Shown: positions 48,505 through 59,572 of the stretch, piece by piece
Numbering within the stretch: position 1 is the first letter of the stretch
How the letters are laid out: every line of letters starts with the position of its first letter
DNA from: Agelaius tricolor
Taxonomy: Eukaryota > Chordata > Aves > Passeriformes > Icteridae
Length of the DNA: 64,000 nt
Direction: 5' to 3'
Assembly (NCBI GenBank): GCA_023055355.1
Contig: JALJCS010000018.1
Coordinates: 62,001 to 126,000, forward strand
Program-made: the position numbers and the translations under genes
Notes under the pieces: model-generated
What the model saw: the letters and a program-made list of their open reading frames with translations, nothing else
Told to the model about the DNA's origin: nothing
The model's database searches: none

Positions 48505-49854
48505 TGTCTTGGTTTAGGGCAAATTTGGCAGCAATCCTCAAGAAGGGGTGATTTATTAAAAATATTGATCTAGTACTGATATCCAACTGTGACGGACAAA
48601 GGCTCCCTAACAGTTCAAAATTAGAAAGTGTATGTTTATTGCAACGCTGGGCAGCGTGCGGGATAGCTCCCAAACACACACTGTGATTTAGAGGTGATAA
48701 CAGAGTCTTTTTATCTATACAAGTATTGAATACCCAAAAGACAAATACATCTTCATAATTTAGGTACATCCCATCATTCCTCACTTCGTATGGTAATTAG
48801 TTCAAAAGCTATTAAGCACACGTAGTTTGTTGCTCAAAATGAATCGGTGGTCCCTTTCATGGGGAGGGGTTCCAAAATGAGGAAATAAATGAAGTCTTCC
48901 TGGTTCTGAACTTTCTACATTTTCAATGCAAATATGACAAATGAACCCATTGGTAGAACTCCCATTCCCCATCTTCAATTGGTTTCAGAACAGAGGTGGC
49001 CTACAATTGTCTTATGTTCCTAAAAGCTATTTATGAGTTTCTATATTCTTCATGATAAACCCAGCTAAGCAAACATGATGTTGACAAGCAATCAATTATT
49101 AGTTAACTACTAACTCTTAATTTCATCAAGGCCTACCTATTTATTTTGATAAACTCTAATAAGGCTTATCTCTGACTAAAACCTCAGCTCCTCTAAAAAC
49201 CCTAAATTTCTTTAAAGTTCATGTCTCAGGGGGCCCCCCCCAGAAAGCCCACCTACACGGCCCCTCCCCTCAACTGGTCTGGGAAACATTTCCTCTGAGA
49301 GAAGTGGAAAAAATCTGTTTATTTAACAGGGAAAGCACCCCCCAGCACAAAAAATGAACAATACCAGATGACAAAACTCAATCGCCGCTCTGAAGAGACA
49401 ACAAATTCAGGAAGTCTCTCCTGTGGATGCTTGCTCTGTTATCAATCCCTCCGGCACTGGGAAAGGCTGCTGCCCAGAGTAGGCCCCCATAGGCCACAAA
49501 GTGCAAGCTCTCAGTGCTCTCCAGGTCCCAGTCTGGAGCAGGTTTGAACAGTTCCAAGAAAAGGGAAAGAAAAAAAGACAGTCCAGGGAAAACTCTGCCT
49601 CAGCCAGCTAAACCAACTGAAAAGCAAACAACACTCTGTTCTGCTCCATCAGTGCCCAGACAACACAGTGCAGCACAGAATGTGGAGCAGTGTTGCTTTT
49701 AGAAGAGTGAGTGCAGCCTGTGATAACAAACTCCGTGCTTCTTCTTCTCCCAACCTTTGCTCTCAGAACCAGTCTTGAAGGCAGAGAATAGAATATCCAG
49801 CATACACAGAACAGATGGCTGGGGATACAAGCATCATAAAGTCACCCTAGGACA
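48505..49854 (-). mobile_element. Expanded LTR of the TGTCCTAGG family, minus strand, exact 5-bp target-site duplication
   Basis: It starts TGTCTTGGTTTAGGGC and ends CACCCTAGGACA, with CTGCT on both sides (48500-48504 and 49855-49859). It is 1350 bp against 599 bp for the copy at 34483. About 720 bp (roughly 48530-49254) has no counterpart there and interrupts the homology just after the first 25 bp. The extra block contains TTTATT words and may be part of another LTR. Confidence 0.87.
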
Positions 49855-49967
49855 CTGCTCTACTGAGATATGTCACCAGACTATGCTAAGACAAAGTTTT
49901 GGAACTGCTAATTAAAATTCTACTATCACAGTGAAGCTGAGGAGGAAAGACAGCTCACTCCAGTTAC

Positions 49968-50098
49968 CTTGTGGCATGCCAATACTTCCTTTCAACCACA
50001 ATGGTTTTCGTCTTTAAGTCCATGACATCACAGGCATAATTCAACATCTTTTGGGCAGGAAGGAAGATATTCTTCTTCTCATTATACTGATGGGTAAG
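49968..50098 (-). CDS. Candidate host exon, minus strand (unidentified)
   Basis: On the minus strand, AACTGCTTTGCATTTCAG (acceptor) is followed by 131 nt open in one frame only, then GTAACT (donor). The reading looks protein-like, with segments such as QYNEKKNIFLPAQKML and TKTIVVERKYWH. The other two frames stop early. It lies 770 bp before the provirus 5' LTR. It is the best host coding signal in the window, but I cannot name the gene. I found no convincing adjacent exon, so it may be a gene fragment or pseudogene. Confidence 0.45.
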
Positions 50099-50867
50099 CT
50101 GAAATGCAAAGCAGTTAATTCAAAGTGAAACAGCGATAAAGTCAATAGTAAAACTCACCACAGTTTTGTTTACCAAGCCAAGTCCTTACTATCCCAAAAT
50201 ACAAGAACAGCTGTAAAAGCCTTGTGGTTTCTTAATTTTTTCCTATACCTACATGGGAGGGTAAGGGATAAATGATCCCAAACAATGGTAATCCACAACA
50301 AAGCATTCTTGACATCATATTCAGCTTTTGCATAGTGAGCTCTTCACCTGATCAAGTTATTCCATTGCAATAGTTTGGGGAGTATCTTAGAGGGCTGGCT
50401 GTTGTTTGGTTTAAACCCTCTTGATCATTCAGGAACCCAGTAGCAATGAGAAAATTCAAAATAAGATAGTGCTACGCATTGATTTTCCTATATGACAGAC
50501 GTATTTCTACAGGACAGAAGGCTGACCTAATGCTTCCCTACAACATGGCTGAAGTGGCATCCTGTTCCCCATAGGTTTTTCTGTTTAATTTTAGCAGCTT
50601 TCTTACTAGATTAATGAGCTGAACTAACTCAAAAAGGAATCAGATAAGTGCCAGAGCTTTAAAACAAACAACAACAACAAAAAAGATGCAAAATGGTGAT
50701 TTGTGGGTGCGTTTGAAAACAGAAATTTTTTTGTATTTTTCATAGAGACATGGCATTCTCTAGAATGATATTGCTCCAACGGTTTGAGTTTGGTTTTCTT
50801 TTTCCCCCTCAATTGTAAATGTTATGCATTCTTTTTGGCCAGTTCAGTAAATAGATTTTCTGATACG

Positions 50868-53144
50868 TGTGAAAGACAGTCTAAAGTTCCCCTCATTTGC
50901 CTCACGACCATTCCCAGGACAGACACTGGGACCCTAAAGACACCGATGGGAATTCTGGCCTGCCAGTAATGGATGAACACCAAAAATCCTGAGGCCCCTG
51001 AGCAGAATTCTGGCCTGCCAAGGGATTGTTCACAGCTGTGTCTTCAGTGACTGCTTCTAGCAGGGCCTGCCAAAGGGCGACCCAGCCTATATGCTTGCAC
51101 CTGCTTCACGACAATAGACCAGGAATTTTCCCACCTCTTGGCCAGATGAACTTGCTGGGGCAACTTGGTAGCCCCCCCATGGAAAATCCTTCCTCTGCTC
51201 CACTACCACCATGAGGCACCGAGGTTGAAGCCCCCCTACCAAGGACTGAGACTGAGGCACCCGTAATTCTGATGCAGGGGTGCTGGCCTGACTGAAGCAG
51301 GATGCCTGCTGAGTGTTGCCTACAGATGTGCCTACAGGACCTAGACTGGTTTCCCCCAGAAAGCAGTCCTGAAACAGTGGGTCCCACTCACTGCTGATAC
51401 TGACTTATCCTGCTGAGAACATGGACTGTCTGTACCCGTCTTCAATACCTTTTTCCCCCTCAGCAATTTCAATAGACTTCTTCTTCTTGATTGTATCTGT
51501 TCCCCCTCAGCCATTTCAAGATTCTGTTTCCCCCCTCAGCAATGGACTATAATAGAACCTTGAGTTCACCAGGACTTAACCTTGAGTTAACCAGGCAGGG
51601 CCATTATCTTCCCAACGTGACTAGGCAAACTCTGTTGGCTGGACTATGAGGACTTAGTCTCTCCACATTTGGTAGCTATACTCCTGTCTTGGTTCAGGGC
51701 AAATTTTGGGGAGAACCCCCAAAGGGGCTCCTCTAGGAAAGCAGATTCATTTGGCCCCTCCCCTATGAAATATTAATCCCAATATTACCGGGTGGGACGT
51801 GCCTGGGCTCATCTGACCCTTGCTGCTGGGCCAAAGGCGGCAGCTGTGATGTTTCACCTCAGAGATACATTTGGCCGGCTGCATCCTGCAGCTAGGCACT
51901 CGCAACAAATCCAGGCATAGTAGAAACTCAGTTGACCTCTGGTGGAAAAGGTTCAGGGGACGGTGAAGAGAAAAAGGAGAGGATTCTGCTGTAGAGTTTT
52001 AATCCAGAGTTTATTCCAGGATGACAGACCTCTGAAACTTGTTACAGCTCCCAACAGAATCCAGACCGCATGGTCCCGTCTCCTTTTAAGCCCGGGGACA
52101 GGGGGAGGGGAAGGCACAGGTGAGCCACCAACCAGGTGGGAGGAGGGGAAGGCTCAAAGGATAAAGACACTTGGACAGGCCAATGAGCCCGGAGCTGAGG
52201 GGCATCTTTTGAACTTCTGCCAACCACACCATGACCCTGCTGGAATGTTAAGATTGATGGACAGCACTTAGCAGGAGGGCAAAGGGGGAGGGGAAAGGAC
52301 AGGTTTCACCTATCCCAACACCTGAGGGATTTTCCTGTTTCCTGAAACAGGAAATGGCGTCACACTGCAACACTCCCCCCAACCGGTCCAGGAGAAAATA
52401 GCTCCTTGGAAAGAGGTGGAAAAAACCTGCTTATTAAACAATAAAACCTAAACAATATTGAACAATAAAACCCCTTGTTGCTCCAAAAGAGATGACAAAC
52501 TGAGAAAGTCCCCTCCCTCGGTTGCAGTTCAGCTCACACAGGCTCTTATCAGTCTCTCCGGTGCTGGAAATGTTGCGGGCCGGGCCCGGCCTGGTGGGCC
52601 ACAGGTGCTAGCTGCCGGTGCTCTTCTGGGTGTTCAGTCCAGAGCAGGTTTCAAGAGGTCCAAAGAAAAGGGAAAAAAGAAAAGAAACCACAGTCCAGGG
52701 AACTTCCTTGCCTCAGCAAGCTAAAACTAACTAAAAGCAAAGGAGAGCTCTGTCCCACTGTCTGTTCATCCCCAGACAACACAGTCCAGGAGCAGGAATG
52801 TGGAGGAGTGAGTGCAGGGTCTGAAAACAAACTGCTGCTTCTTCTCTCCCCCCTTCACTCTCTGCAACAAGTCTTAAAGGTGCAAAACTTATGATGCAGC
52901 ATAAACAGAACAAGATGATTGGGGTTAAAAGCATCATATAATCAGCTTAGGACAACTCCCTCTCTCTTTCTCCCCCTCTTTTCTATTCTTTTCCTCTCCC
53001 TAATTCCTTTCATGCATTTGCTGTGGTCATTCTATAAAGGTGCATTTGTTTTGATACTGCAATCCCCTTTCCGTGTTGTCTGTTGCACTCCCAGATCAGT
53101 TAACCAACCATCACCACCCCCATTGGTATGAGCGGATCGTGACA
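50868..53144 (+). mobile_element. 5' LTR of provirus copy B, split by a nested LTR
   Basis: The outer ends are TGTGAAAGACAGTC and GGATCGTGACA. Without the nested element and its duplicated 5 bp, the LTR is about 1000 bp, close to the 986-bp 3' LTR. It carries a ~25-bp extra segment near 51575-51605 containing a repeated CCTTGAGTT word, which is absent from the 3' LTR. CTATAAAGG at about 53032 is the likely TATA box. Confidence 0.9.
51685..52954 (-). mobile_element. Nested expanded LTR of the TGTCCTAGG family inside the 5' LTR
   Basis: It starts TGTCTTGGTTCAGGGC and ends AATCAGCTTAGGACA, with ACTCC on both sides (51680-51684 and 52955-52959). About 600 bp (roughly 51768-52370) has no counterpart in the 599-bp copy at 34483 and differs from the extra block in the 48505 copy. 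The block includes AGAGTTTATTCCAGG, which gives AATAAA on the minus strand. Confidence 0.9.
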
Positions 53145-53150
53145 TTAAAT

Positions 53151-53168
53151 TGGCATCATGGACAGGAT
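53151..53168 (+). promoter_or_regulatory. Putative tRNA primer-binding site
   Basis: TGGCATCATGGACAGGAT lies six bases after the end of the 5' LTR, where minus-strand priming is expected. I cannot assign the tRNA with confidence. Confidence 0.55.
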
Positions 53169-53592
53169 TCTGATAGACAGAAGGGTCTGCAAGGCTGTTT
53201 GTAGTCTGGAACAGGGGAAGGACGATTTGCTTCAGCCACACCTAGCCCCTCATCGCGAAAGGGTTGAACGAAGCTGGAAAGCAAGGAAAGCTCTTTGAAT
53301 TTCCCACAAACTGCGCACGCCCAGGTGAAATACGCCCCCATACTCTATTGAGGGTTCTGTCTTTAGAATTTCCCAAAAAATCTCTTAGCGCAAAAGGGGA
53401 AACTGTTTTTGTTTATGTGTGAATTTGGACTGTCTGGGAAGGAAGGGACAACTTGAAGGAACTAAGCAGGGCCTCCCAGGGAGATTTGGTCTCTTCACCC
53501 AGCCAGGGAAGCAAAGGGGAGCACAGCAAAGGCTGTGAGATTGTCTAACTTAAGTTTGCACCTCCCTGTCATGGTTTTGGTCCCTTCATAAA

Positions 53593-55020
53593 ATGACTGA
53601 AAACTCTAGCACAAAAGTTACAGCTGAATTTTCTGCTCTGCTTGCTAAATAGAATGCCAAGCCTTCTCCAAGGGGGGAGGTTTGGGCAGAGAACAGCTGG
53701 TTTAATTTAGAAAATGTCATAGATAGAATTTGTTCTTTACAACATGAAACAGAAGTTAAACTGGGCAAAAATAAGACCATCCTCTGCTCAGTTTTGGCAG
53801 CTTGTCTCACAGCAGCCATAGAAACCCTTTTTAAGCAAAGAAACGAGGAAATAGCAAGAATAGATTCCCTTCAAAACCTAGTTGAAATTTTGCAGAAAGA
53901 ATTAAAGGAAGATAGAAATGAGATCTATATGTTGCGAGCTGCCCTTTGAGAGGAACTTACTAAGAATTCACATCCTACTGATTCCTCTACAGAGCCAGAG
54001 GAAAAGGAAACTCCTGACATGAAACAAATCTATCCCTGTCAGGAACTTGAGGCAGTAAAAAATTGGAGAGAATACTGCTGTCCTCGCTTGAGACCCTTGG
54101 TTCACACAGAATAGAACTATATTAATGATGAGGATTGTTGGAATGTTGGGGGACATAAGACAGATGATGCACTTTGGACCTGGTTAACATAAGAGATTTG
54201 AAAAGAGGATGCCTTGGCATAAACAAACGGAACTTTGAAAATTCGACCTGGATTGCAAGAAGATTAAATCAAACGGGTTTACTGGAAAAAGAAAATCCCA
54301 TTAAACTTTGCAAGCAAGAGATGTTGTTATATGCGTAAGTTTGTGTATGTGATTTTAACCTAATCATTGTAGTACACATTACTAGTCTCCCTGCAATGGT
54401 ATGTAAGTGCTTGTATCCCACAATCAAATTGGATTCTGATTACCGAGTGGGTCTCCCTGTCTCTCTGCATTGCCGAAAGAGGATCTTGACCCACCTATCA
54501 CAACTAAACAAATACCGTTCAGTGCTACTGAATTAGCTAAGCTGTCAAAAGAATTCGGGCGCCTCCCACAAGAATCAGAGACAGATATGTCCTCCGAGTG
54601 TCCCTCGATGGTGGAGATCAAATTAAATTAACCGGAGGCCAGTGGGTACTGGGGACATGGAGCCTTCTTCACAACCGGAGATAAGGAGGTAAGCGTGATG
54701 CATGGTCCCTGACACAGGGTGCGTCTTTCTGGGCCGGGAGAATGAATCCTTTGGAAAGGGGTGACCCCCTGGCAATCGTTGACACCACCGACCAGCTCTT
54801 AGAAAGTGTCCACAAAGCCGCCTGCCTGCAAAAGATTCATGAAAAGAAATTAGTTCCTGGTTTTGAATGCCCAATGCAATTACCTGTGAAGCCAGAACTA
54901 ATGACCGATTGAACTCGTGGGCTTCCAGAAACACTTAAACATACAGCAATGACTCTACAGAAAACCATAATGGCTTTGAATCCTGTAGAAAGACTAGATA
55001 AGATTCCTCAGGAATTCCCC
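53593..55020 (+). pseudogene. gag pseudogene
   Basis: The likely start is the ATG at 53593, with a TAG after 19 codons. The following reading is Gln/Glu/Lys-rich and helical, with a coiled-coil-like part around NEEIARIDSLQNLVEILQ. A matrix/capsid-type region then follows (YPCQELEAVKNWREYC). Further along (about 54480-54830) pieces such as NPLERGDPLAIV and QLLESVHKAACL suggest capsid. Frames change several times and many stops intervene, so no Gag could be made. No nucleocapsid zinc knuckle is visible before the protease. Between LTR and gag (53169-53592) I see only leader-like sequence. Confidence 0.7.
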
Positions 55021-55563
55021 TGACCAAAGTGGACCTAGAGATCCTGGCTTCACTCCCTACTCTTCCCCCTCACAGCCCTCAGCTTCTCAATCTGATTCAC
55101 CTGCCAGTAGCCATAAAGTTTGGACATGAGCTGAAGTTGCAGTAGATCTGATTAATTACTGTAGACAATATGGACCTATAAAAACCCCGGCATAGAAATC
55201 AGAAAATAACAAAGGTGTTTGGTTTATTGGGGCTCCTCACAGTGAAAATATAGAGAAAGGAAAACAGATCTCTAACTGCCACCATTGGTGGTTGTTGGGA
55301 ATTCAAAAGTGGGTCCCCAAAGAGGTGATGGATGGTTTGCCCCTTGAGAAATTGCAGAAAATAATAAATAATTGGCACCAGCGAAAACCGAATCCATTGG
55401 CTCAACCCAGTGCACCCCTCCCTTCTCAGGGACAAAAACTAACCCTCCCCCAGCTTCTCCCACAGAACACAGGCAGTGAACCAAAACCAACAGGGTTTTC
55501 GGGAAACAAATCTCTCTGCCGCTTACAGGTGGGCAAAGGGGCGGAGCGTGGGTTTATTTAAGA

Positions 55564-55845
55564 ATGCTCACTAAAAATAAATCAGGATATATATTAAGCC
55601 CAGCTATCACGGGCCTCCACAGGCTACTAGTAACTTTTTTGATTGACATTGGGGCTCAAATCTCTGCACTAACAAAAAAGGATGCCCAGAGGTGTGGAAT
55701 TGTTCCAACTAAGAGACAATGCTGTGTTCTTAATGCTCTGGGAACTACAGAATCTATGAATGTTGCCTTAGCCAAACTGACGCTCCCTGGAAATGAGCAT
55801 CAACTAGTCATCAAAATGGTAATTGGGAACATTCCAAATAATTGA
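55564..55845 (+). pseudogene. Retroviral protease remnant, altered active-site triad
   Basis: An open stretch of 93 codons contains FLIDIGAQISAL. The catalytic Asp is present, but the conserved Thr/Ser after it is Ile (DIG instead of DTG). It ends in a TGA at 55843-55845 and the same frame continues into the reverse transcriptase region. Retropepsins act as dimers that cleave Gag-Pol. This copy is unlikely to work. The 55021-55563 interval is gag-pro junction sequence with no clear domain. Confidence 0.8.
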
Positions 55846-57108
55846 TTAGGAATGGGTGTCCTTGCTGGGAGGCAGTGGGAAGACTCTGAGGGATTTCTGT
55901 GGTCTTTTGGCACACTGCCACTTAACATTAGGCTGCTTCAAACCGCACCCTCCCTACCCTATAATCAAACAACTCATGTAAAACAATACCCTCTACCTTC
56001 TGGTGCCAGAGAAGGTATCAAAGCGGTTCTACAGGACTTGAGAAACCAAGGGGTAATAATTCACACACATTCTCCTTTTAATTCACCGGTATGGCCAGTC
56101 TGAAAAGCCAGTGGAAAGTGGAGATTAACAGTAGATTTTCGCAGGCTTAATGCCAACACAGACCCTCTTACAGCACTGGTCCCAAACTTAGCTGAATTAA
56201 TAACATCAATTCAAGAAAAGGCTCACTCAATCATGGCAATGGCAACTATGGATGTCAAAGACATCTTCCTTATGATACCTATACAGCCAGAAGATATAGG
56301 GACCATTTTGCCTTCACATGGGAAAGGACGGCAATACACTTGCACTAGGCTTCCCCAAGGCTACAAACACTCCTCCACTTTGGCCCACCATGCTTTAGTT
56401 CAGGAATTAGAAAAAATACCCAAACCTGATCCTGCTGATCCTGTAGCTGATAATCAATACATTTAAGACACTCTGGGGGGGGGGGGGGGGGTGGGTGGGG
56501 AGGCGGGGAAGGATGAAATAGAGGTAGTAGGGAAACATCAGCAGAAAATAATCTCTCACTTAAAAAGTCTTGATTTGCAGATACCCACAGAGAAAATTCA
56601 GAAACCTTCTCAGGAAGTGAAGATTTTGAGAATTTGGTGGAAAGGAGGCATGACATGTATTCCACCCGATACCCTAACCTCTTTAGATCAGTTTCAAAGG
56701 CCTGAATTGAGGAAAGATCTCCAGCAAGCTCTAGGACTATTAGTGTTCTGGAGAAAACACATCCCAGATTTCTCAATAATTGCTAGGCCGCTTTTTGACT
56801 TGCTGAGGAAAAGGATGAAATGGGATTGGACTCCTTCTCAGGAAGAAGCATTGCAATTACTGATTTTTGAGGCAACAGCTCATCAAGCACTAGGCCCTAT
56901 CCATCCCACAGATCCCTTTCAGGTGGAATGGGGATTTGCCTCCTCAGGGCTATCAGTACACATTTGGCAGTGGGGTCCCGAGGGTCCAACGGGGCCTCTT
57001 GGTTTTTATTCCTGTGGTTTCAAAGATGCTGAGAAAAGATACACTACCTGGGAAAAGGGGTTGTTTGTAGTTAGCTTAGCTCTCCTAGAAGAGGAAAAAA
57101 TTGCATGA
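55846..57108 (+). pseudogene. Reverse transcriptase remnant (fingers to connection)
   Basis: The frame is the same as for protease, RNase H and integrase. Fingers: QYPLPSGAREGIKAVLQDL and SPFNSPVWPV, then a TGA at 56101-56103, then KWRLTVDFRRLNA. Palm: the motif around MDVKDIFLMIPI carries the first catalytic Asp region, and RLPQGYKHS follows. At the YxDD box the reading is QYI, stop, D, with the TAA at 56464-56466. A poly-G run follows directly. The thumb/connection part (56491-57108) is open, with PDFSIIARPLFDLL and a long tail, ending in a TGA. Most breaks are in-frame stops, not frameshifts. Confidence 0.88.
56473..56510 (+). repeat. Poly-G tract beside the reverse transcriptase active site
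   Basis: About 19 consecutive G residues, a T, then GGGTGGGGAGGCGGGG. This matches the consensus of a G-quadruplex. It lies where an ERV would encode the Gly-Gly after the YxDD box. The run is long for this context and may also be an assembly-sensitive site. Confidence 0.9.
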
Positions 57109-57201
57109 CAAGAGCTTTCTGTATTAAGAAGCCCTTTCAAAGTTATCAAAATCGTCACTAATGGGAGCCCCACCCCTCCCCCCAACCTGACGGGGTAGCC
57201 C

Positions 57202-57978
57202 AAAGGGGCCTCAGTTAGGAAATGGTATGCTCAGATGGAAGGCTATTGTAATACTGTCTCAATAACGGAAGATGCTGCTAAAAATCTAACAATCCAAGGC
57301 ACTGAGAGCCTGGTTAGCAGCCAAGATAAATCTGCCTCTGTAATCAAAGCTGCCCTTCCTTTCTCCCCCGAACAAGCAGCAAGTTCTTGGTTCACAGATG
57401 CCTCTGCAAAACGGGAAGGGAAGGTATGGAGATCTAGAACAGCTGTCTTACACAATTCATTTGGTGAAAGAATCATTACTGAAGGGGAAGGCAGCGCTCA
57501 GGCTGGGGAACTCATAGCTGTTTGGAGTGTTTTCCGATGTGAGGCACAGAACATTTCTCTTGCCTGCATTTACACCGACTCTTACGCAGTGTACAAAGGT
57601 TGTACCGAGTGGCTTCCTTTCTGGCAGCAAAATGATTGGGAAGTTCACAGAATTCCAGTGTGGCAAAAGGAAAAGGGGCAAGAAATTTTAGATGTTGCAA
57701 GCCAAGGAAATGTTGCTATTGGTTGGGTAGCTTCTCAGCAAACAGATGGAAATCCAGCAGGAGAGTGGAAGAATAGAGCTGATGAACTAGCAAGGCTCAG
57801 CCCCCTGAAAAAGGAACTCATTCCTGAGGACTGGGATCAACTATTAGAATGGCTGCATGGAAAAAGACAGCACACAGGTGCGAAAGATTTGTACAAAGAA
57901 GCTCATGCTTGTGGTTGGCTGGTTACCAGGGAAATGTGTAAAACATGCGTATCAGCCTGCGAGCAATGTCACAGGTGA
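57202..57978 (+). pseudogene. RNase H domain and integrase zinc-binding region
   Basis: From the TAG at 57199 the frame is open to the TGA at 57976-57978. WFTDASAK gives the first catalytic Asp, GEGSAQAGELIAVW the Glu, and IYTDSYAVYKG the second Asp. NRADELARL supplies the last acidic position. The domain looks complete. The final ~55 residues are the C-terminal half of the integrase zinc domain with CKTC and CEQC. The TAG upstream seems to come from two compensating indels in a C/G-rich stretch at about 57170-57200. Confidence 0.88.
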
Positions 57979-58689
57979 CTGGAGAGACATCCTTGAGAAG
58001 ATGACCCTCTGCATTTAAGAAAGGGTAAAGGCTTATGGGACGCGTGGCAGGTAGACTATATTGGCCCCTTTAAGAAGTCAGGAGGTAAACACTTTGTGCT
58101 AGTAGGAGTAGAAATTGTATCTGGGTTGGTTCAAGCTGATGCTTTGAAAAGAGTTACAGGTGATAATGCGGTTAAAGCTTTGCAGGGGTGGTTTGGAACT
58201 TTCCCAAAGCCACAGGAAATTCAATCTGATCACAGGTCCCACTTCACTGCTAGAGGTGTACAGCATTGGGCAAAAGGTGAAGGAATTAAGCGGTCTTTCC
58301 ACACCCCTTTCCACTACCCTCAAGCTAAGGGGATCTTAGAAAGGACCAAGGGTTTTTTGAAAGGACTTCTGAAGCCCCGGGAGGGAAATTGGGACGTTCG
58401 GTTATGGGAAGCTGTTAAAAGAATGAACAGTAGATGGGGGGGGAATGGATGTCCCAAAATCACTGCCTTTTGCCCAACAGCTCCAAGCATCATTCCCTTA
58501 CTACGGCGACCTGACGATTCAAAAAGTCCAGCACATTACCCTGGACAACCTGTTCTGGTGGACCTCCCTACTGTAGGGGAAGTAGCACTAGTGCTGAAAA
58601 CCCCTCTGAAGAAATATGCATGGCTAGCCTCTGATGCTCTAGGGAAAGAGCATTGGATAAATACATGCTGGATAATCCTATCATTTTAA
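57979..58689 (+). pseudogene. Integrase core and C-terminal domain, open in copy B
   Basis: After a TGA at 57994-57996 the frame is open for 230 codons to a TAA at 58687-58689. DYIGP, QSDHRSHF and GILERTKG hold the D, D and E catalytic residues. The C-terminal SH3-like domain runs to WINTCWIILS. It is separated from the zinc domain by two TGA codons (57976 and 57994), so it is not a full integrase. Copy A has lost a T in the run after the Glu motif. Confidence 0.87.
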
Positions 58690-59400
58690 CTCTTTTCTGC
58701 CCTCAGTGGAAGGATTTCTGTTGTTTTTACTTTTACAGAAGAACCCTGAGGAACATGAAAATCATCTGAACCATGATAACACTGGTGATGCTTTTCTGCA
58801 TCCTACCACAATTCCATGGACAGGATCCTGCTGAGTGGTTGTGGTCTGAAGCTACCCTCCATCCCACTAATGTTCTAGGAGCGTAGCCCAAGGGTGGCCA
58901 CCCAAACCTAGAGCCTATAGTGCTGCATGACCCCCAGGTATATGGTCCAAGTGAGTGGGGATGGGATCAGAAGGACTGGACTAGAGCCCTAACTGGAACA
59001 ATTGGTGAGTCGATTGTGGAAGCATGCGGAAAAATGGAAGGATCTCTCTATGAGAAATCCACCTCCATCACAGTTGCCGGAAATTTTATGGAACCAGATG
59101 GGAAAAATGATCGGGATATCCCTTCAGCGAGACTGTGTCCTACAAACAAGTGGGAGTGTGCCAAACAAATTCCCCTTACTCTGTGTTGCTGCCAGGAGTA
59201 TGTTGGTAATTACACTCTAGGTCGCAAAACGAACAATGTTGCAAGTACAAAGGATTGTAAAAATGAACCAATTGATTGCTGGCATAATTTGACGTTAACT
59301 AAACCGACTTAAGTGACATGCCGCTGGCAAAATAACTTGACCAACCTGTTAGGTTGAAAAGGCTTAGCTCATAAATTTAAGATAGACGCTATAACAAAAC

Positions 59401-59450
59401 CCCGTCTATTCCACTGAGTACCGTAGTTACATCCCAGTGGAATAGACGGG
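59401..59450. repeat. Perfect 16-bp inverted repeat, present only in copy B
   Basis: CCCGTCTATTCCACTG (59401-59416) and CAGTGGAATAGACGGG (59435-59450) are exact inverse complements around an 18-nt loop. In copy A the right arm exists, but the left arm is replaced by a shorter unrelated sequence (about 1809-1813). Confidence 0.95.
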
Positions 59451-59572
59451 ACTGAGAGCATGAAGCCCACACTGAGCACCATAGTTACACCCCAATGGGT
59501 AGAAGGGACTGAGAGCACAAAGCTGACATTGAGTACAGTAGTTACATCCGAGTGGGCAGAAGGGACTGAGAG
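59414..59572 (+). repeat. 57-bp tandem repeat inside env (copy B)
   Basis: Counterpart of 1814-1972. In the frame starting at 59460 two adjacent 19-residue units are readable (STIVTPQWVEGTES and STVVTSEWAEGTES). Confidence 0.85.
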
